Made by a program: the position numbers and the translations under genes
Origin: Archangium sp.
Lineage (GTDB): Bacteria; Myxococcota; Myxococcia; Myxococcales; Myxococcaceae
NCBI GenBank assembly: GCA_030681645.1
Contig: JAUXRX010000005.1
Span: 335,969 to 399,968 of the forward strand
Direction of reading: 5' to 3'
Length of the DNA stretch: 64,000 nt
Shown here: positions 60,546 to 64,000 of the stretch, piece by piece
Position numbering within the stretch: position 1 is the first letter of the stretch
Layout: the number at the start of each line of letters is the position of its first letter
The notes under the pieces: generated by a model
The model's database searches: none
What the model was told of the DNA's origin: nothing
Seen by the model: the letters and a program-made list of their open reading frames with translations, nothing else

Positions 60546-62191
60546 GGGGTCTCCAGGGTGCCGGTGCGGAAGGCCTCGGAGGCCACCAGCTCCTCGAGCA
60601 GGGACTGATAGCGGTAGCCCGACGCGATGAAGGCCTCTTCGGCGGCGCGCAGCGGGCGCGCCTCGGTGCGGAGATCGACGTGACCCACGCCCTGGCGGAA
60701 CACCACGCGCGTCAGGCACGACATCACCCGCGGATCGTCGTGGAGCACCCTCATCAGCCCGGGCGCGTCGGTGTAGCTGCCCCGATCGTCGAGAGCACCC
60801 GAGGCGTCGACGGGCGACCCGTTGTCGAGTGCCTGGCGCCGGCCGATCGCGTCGAACCCCTCGAAGGCGAAGCCGATGGGGTCCATCATCTGGTGGCAGC
60901 CGCTGCACGACGGGCTCTGCATGTGCTGCGCGACGCGCTGGCGCAGCGTGGGCCGGGTGCCCGTCGGAGGCTCGGGCAGCGTGGTGCTCGCCTCGGGCGG
61001 TGGCGCGGGGATGGTCTGGCACAGCAGGCGCTCGCGGATGAACCGGCCGCGATAGGTGGGCGAGTTCGCCGAAGGGTGCGACTGAAGCGCGAGGAAGCTG
61101 GCCTGGGTGAAGATCCCCGCGCGATCTGCGGGGAGCTGCACGGCGGTCCAGCCGGTGACGGCCGCGAGGCCGTAGTGCTGGGCGAGCGGGGCGTCGACGA
61201 AGGTGGTGCGGCGCGTGAAGATCTCCCGGAAGTCGGTGGGCTGATCGAAGGCGAGATCGAGCAGCGTGCGCTGCGTCTCTTCGCGCATCGAGGCGCCGAG
61301 CGAGACCTGGAACCCGGGGAAGGTCTGGGCGTCCTTGGCGAGGTGACCGAGCTGGGACAGGTCGAGGATCTCACCGAAGAGCTCGGTCATCGCCTCGCGC
61401 GCCTGGGGTCTGTGCAGCAACCGCTTCGCCTGCGTGCGCATGCCGGCTTCGTCGTTCAGCCCACCGTTGGCCGCGGCCGCGAGGAGCTCGTCGTCAGGCG
61501 GGGCGTGGGTGAGGAAGAACGAGAGGCGGCTGGCGAGCTCCCACGGGGTGAGGCGGCGGCGGCTGGCGTCGGCGGCATCGGGCACCCCGACCTCGTCGAG
61601 ATAGAGGAACGCGGGCGACTGCAGCAGGCCGGCGAGCATGAACTCGACTCCGCGATCGAAGGCGGCGTACGCGGTGGCGGCGGTGATCCCGACCTGGGTC
61701 CAGCGGGTGAGCTCGGCTTCGGTGGCGGGGCGGCGGAAGGCGCGGGGCACGAAGCGCTGGGCGAGCTGGCGCATGCAGGCGGCGTCGGTGGGCGTGGCAG
61801 GCGCGCAGGTGATCAACGCCGAGCGACGCTCGGTGAGCGCGGCTGCGGCGGCGAGGTACGCGTTGGCTTCATAGGCGTCGACGGCCGAGGAGGAGATCGA
61901 GAGCTGCGCCGAGCCGATGGCCGAGAGTCCGTTGACGGGCACATCGCGCGGGGGCGTCACGGCAGCGGCGGCGGCGGGCCCGAGGAGATCGGCGATGGCG
62001 TTCTGGTACTGGCGCGCGAGCAGGAGCCGCGGGCGAAGCGGCGCGGGCACGAAGGCCGGCAGCTCCTCGACGGGAACGATGGGCTCGGTGGTCAGCGGCG
62101 GGACCGCAGGCAGGGCGCCCCGCTCGCCGACGATGTTGCCCTCGCAGGCTGCCAGGAAGACCAGCAGGAGGAAGGGGGCCGCGTTTCGCAT
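60542..62191 (-). CDS. DUF1592/1588/1585 c-haem lipoprotein (locus 2)
   Basis: 549 residues from the ATG at 62191. The signal ends LVFLAAC. Domain order is DUF1587-like (LLLARQYQNAIADLLG), DUF1595 (CMRQLAQRFVPRAFRRPAT), DUF1592 (LASRLSFFLTHAPPDDEL), DUF1588 with one c-type haem motif CSGCH followed by QMMDPIGFAFEGFDAIG, and DUF1585 (VFRQGVGHVDL, SLLEELVASEAFRTG). Compared with locus 1 it lacks the CBM-like insert, which explains the length difference. The upstream palindrome at 62291 matches that of locus 1. Confidence 0.88.
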   Translation of the reverse strand: MRNAAPFLLLVFLAACEGNIVGERGALPAVPPLTTEPIVPVEELPAFVPAPLRPRLLLARQYQNAIADLLGPAAAAAVTPPRDVPVNGLSAIGSAQLSISSSAVDAYEANAYLAAAAALTERRSALITCAPATPTDAACMRQLAQRFVPRAFRRPATEAELTRWTQVGITAATAYAAFDRGVEFMLAGLLQSPAFLYLDEVGVPDAADASRRRLTPWELASRLSFFLTHAPPDDELLAAAANGGLNDEAGMRTQAKRLLHRPQAREAMTELFGEILDLSQLGHLAKDAQTFPGFQVSLGASMREETQRTLLDLAFDQPTDFREIFTRRTTFVDAPLAQHYGLAAVTGWTAVQLPADRAGIFTQASFLALQSHPSANSPTYRGRFIRERLLCQTIPAPPPEASTTLPEPPTGTRPTLRQRVAQHMQSPSCSGCHQMMDPIGFAFEGFDAIGRRQALDNGSPVDASGALDDRGSYTDAPGLMRVLHDDPRVMSCLTRVVFRQGVGHVDLRTEARPLRAAEEAFIASGYRYQSLLEELVASEAFRTGTLETP

Positions 62192-62290
62192 TTCCCCGCA
62201 GCGATGCAACCCGGGAACCGACTCTAAAGACCCGGAAGTACGTCGGATTTGGGGGCCAAAGTGGACTGACGAAGTGCCAGGTGGAGCGGG

Positions 62291-62314
62291 AGGTGTTCAC
62301 TGCAGTTCACACCT
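62291..62314. promoter_or_regulatory. palindrome upstream of DUF1592 locus 2
   Basis: AGGTGT-tc-ACTGCAGT-tc-ACACCT, centred 111 bp before the start at 62191 and abutting the kinase stop. Counterpart of the palindrome at 48022. Confidence 0.6.
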
Positions 62315-63843
62315 CACTGCTCGAAGTCGACACGCACGGCTGTGATCTTCCCTTCCGACACGGACACTGATCGCTCGCGCGTCGCGCCGCCGGGGCCGCG
62401 GAACAAGAGCGTGTGCTTGCCGACCGGCAGGGGGTAGCGAACGAACGGGGTGCGATCGATCACGCGGCCTGCGAGCAGCACCTCGGCCCACGGAGAAGCA
62501 TCGGCCGTGAGGTAGCCCACGCGCATCCGCTTGGCCGATCGCATCCGTGTCTCCCTCTCCCCGGGGGGGAAGGCGAACTCGCGCCTCGAGGGGGAAGGAG
62601 GGTCGGGGAGAGGGTCGGGGAGAGGGTCGGGAAGAGGGCCAACACTCGGAGTCGGAGTCGAAGTCCGAATCGGAATCGGAATCGGAGCGACAAGGACCGG
62701 AGCAACGGGCTCCGGAGCGCGAGCCCTCCACCACAAGCCAGCTGGGATCAAACTCACCGCGATCAAAGCGACCGCCACGGCTGGCGCGCGTCGACGCCGA
62801 GCCACCGGAGCAACCTCCGCCGGCAACTGCAACAGCGTCGGAGTCACCATCACCACCGAGCGAGTGCCCGGCCCCGATGGCTCCTCCGGAGCGAGCGGCT
62901 GCGTCAACGAGTCCGCGCAGTATCTCAGGACGAACTCAGCCAGCTCCGGGGCCGTGGCCACCGGACCATCAGCCAGGCCCTCGCGAAGCTCCTTCGCGAT
63001 CGCGAACCGCTCCTCCGGCCGACGAGCGAGCGCATGGTGCACCGCCTCAGCCATGCCGGGCGTGATGTCGTCACGCACGGTCTCGATGCGAGGGATCTTC
63101 CCCTCGATGACGGCCTTGAGGGCCTCGTTCATCGACTCGCGTTTGTACGGATGAGTGCCCGTGAGCGCCTCATAGAGCGTGAGCCCGGCCGAGTAGATGT
63201 CGGCGCGAGCGTCGATGCGCGCGTCATGAAGCACCTGCTCGGGCGCGAGGTACGCCGCCTTCCCGCGCAGCACGCCGGGATCCGTGAGCGACCCATCACG
63301 CACGCGGGCGATGCCGAAGTCGGTGAGCAGCACGGCTCCATTGCGCGACACGAGCACGTTGCCGGGAGTCACGTCGCGGTGCACCACCAGCAGAGGACTG
63401 CCCTGCCCATCGGTGAGCGCGTGCGCGTAGCTCAGCGCTTCACACAGTCCGGTGCCGATCAACCGGGCGATGGGCAGCGGCAGCCGATCGCCGCGCTTGA
63501 GCACCTCGCGCATGAGCCGGCTCAGAGTGACGCCATCGACCAACTGCATGGCGATGAAGGGCCGGCCGTCAGCCTCACCGACGTCGAAGATCTCGACGAT
63601 GTTGGGGTGGTGCATGCGGGCCGCGAGGCGCGCCTCTGCGTGAAAGTCCTGCACGAGCCGCGGGACGCTGGCCAGGTGAGGCAGCAGCAGCTTGAGGGCG
63701 ACGCGCTTCTCGAAGTCGCCGGCGCCGGTGCGGCGCGCGACGAAGACCTCGCCCATGCCTCCCCCGGCGATCTTCCTGATCAGCTCGTAGCCGCGCTCCA
63801 CGCGGGGACGATACAGTAAGGAACGGTGACCGAGCCGCTGCAC
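62314..63843 (-). CDS. Ser/Thr protein kinase with PEGA-like C-terminus
   Basis: 509 residues from a GTG at 63843 (GAGG five bases upstream); a GTG at 63801 is possible. Kinase domain about 18-290: KIAGGGMGEVFVARR, the Lys in VALKLLLP, VVHRDVTPGNVLV, LLTDFGIARV and GKAAYLAPEQ. The catalytic loop has HRDVTP in place of HRDLKP, so the loop Lys is Thr, a substitution that occurs among myxobacterial kinases. A TM segment (about 352-372) leads to a Pro-rich linker encoded by a C/G-rich repeat copy and a simple repeat, then a PEGA-like domain (WAEVLLAGRVIDRTPF). Downstream of it lies the locus 2 DUF1592 pair. Confidence 0.9.
   Translation of the reverse strand: MQRLGHRSLLYRPRVERGYELIRKIAGGGMGEVFVARRTGAGDFEKRVALKLLLPHLASVPRLVQDFHAEARLAARMHHPNIVEIFDVGEADGRPFIAMQLVDGVTLSRLMREVLKRGDRLPLPIARLIGTGLCEALSYAHALTDGQGSPLLVVHRDVTPGNVLVSRNGAVLLTDFGIARVRDGSLTDPGVLRGKAAYLAPEQVLHDARIDARADIYSAGLTLYEALTGTHPYKRESMNEALKAVIEGKIPRIETVRDDITPGMAEAVHHALARRPEERFAIAKELREGLADGPVATAPELAEFVLRYCADSLTQPLAPEEPSGPGTRSVVMVTPTLLQLPAEVAPVARRRRAPAVAVALIAVSLIPAGLWWRARAPEPVAPVLVAPIPIPIRTSTPTPSVGPLPDPLPDPLPDPPSPSRREFAFPPGERETRMRSAKRMRVGYLTADASPWAEVLLAGRVIDRTPFVRYPLPVGKHTLLFRGPGGATRERSVSVSEGKITAVRVDFEQ
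62549..62645. repeat. C/G-rich hairpin dispersed element with GGTCGGGGAGA array
   Basis: CTCCCTCTCCCCGGGG starts the copy; its tail contains a 12-bp unit GGTCGGGGAGAG repeated about three times, ending in GGGCCAACAC. In frame within the kinase linker (PDPLPDPLPDP). Confidence 0.85.
62645..62690. repeat. hexanucleotide-period simple repeat in kinase linker
   Basis: CGGAGTCGGAGTCG then CGAATCGGAATCGG, six-base period, encoding the Pro/Ile/Thr linker of the kinase. Resembles the tract at 48078-48250. Confidence 0.75.
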
Positions 63844-63944
63844 AACGTCCTCGCCGCGTCGGGTGCACGATCACTTTGAGGCGGCAGGCCTGTTGACGGG
63901 CTTGGGCGCGTGTCGGCCGGGCATACGAGGCGGCTGACGCCGCG

Positions 63945-64000
63945 GTGACGGTGCTGGGGTTGCCCGCGATTCCCAGCGTCGAGCTACGCGAGCGGCACTT
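63945..64000 (+). CDS. possible start of a rightward gene, cut by window edge
   Basis: A frame from GTG at 63945 runs open to the window end with coding-like composition (VLGLPAIPSVELRERH). The same frame has no other start after an upstream stop near 63892. Too short to judge; the rest of 63844-64000 shows nothing recognisable. Confidence 0.2.
   Translation, partial: MTVLGLPAIPSVELRERH

Overview
The window is very GC-rich chromosomal DNA with strong third-position GC bias. The gene content points to a Myxococcota (deltaproteobacterial lineage) chromosome: FHA-coupled Ser/Thr kinases and sigma-54 activators, PEGA-domain proteins, hybrid histidine kinases, DUF1592/DUF1588 plus DUF1552 gene pairs, and many lipoproteins with a Cys-rich stub followed by a Gly-rich linker. 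I saw no rRNA, tRNA, CRISPR array, integrase or transposase. The taxonomic call is inference from gene content.

Left part (1-26,900): a 5'-truncated PEGA protein, gluQ, a membrane-anchored protein and a GNAT enzyme run rightward, followed by a PAS/HK/REC kinase. miaE and a large M16 peptidase run leftward. An HD-domain gene precedes a ureide block (allantoinase, an allantoicase-OHCU decarboxylase fusion, 5-hydroxyisourate hydrolase), which is followed by a vapBC pair, a lipoprotein and a DUF6986-type aldolase-like gene. Next are a triple-repeat protein translationally coupled to a putative amidoligase, a zinc alcohol dehydrogenase, a CHASE3 hybrid kinase, tesB, a collagen-like lipoprotein, a Skp-like gene, a barrel-like protein and a PQQ-propeller lipoprotein.

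Middle part (26,900-44,100): a leftward surface cluster. It starts with an FHA/kinase/PEGA protein and a TPR-PEGA protein, then two copies of a two-gene module (Gly-rich lipoprotein stub plus a phage-tail-fibre-like repeat protein), then a giant choice-of-anchor D lipoprotein with the same stub. A PHP-domain lipoprotein, a class II Fic protein and a small membrane protein run rightward.

Right part (44,100-64,000): two DUF1592-DUF1552 loci flank a molybdoenzyme operon. That operon encodes a Cys-rich unknown protein, Tat-exported alpha, Fe-S beta and haem gamma subunits of a type II DMSO-reductase-family enzyme, a TorD-like chaperone, and moaA. A perfect FNR-type box lies between this operon and a divergent porin-like gene. 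An FHA-sigma-54 activator and another Ser/Thr kinase close the window.

Two dispersed repeat families run through the window: a REP-like palindromic element that often occurs in inverted pairs, and a C/G-rich hairpin element. Several copies lie in frame inside genes. Others fill spacers between co-directional genes that are elsewhere overlapping. The observations I rate highest are the Mo-enzyme operon with its FNR box and Asp-substituted cluster motif, the repeat-protein/amidoligase couple, and the shared palindrome at equal distance upstream of both DUF1592 loci.
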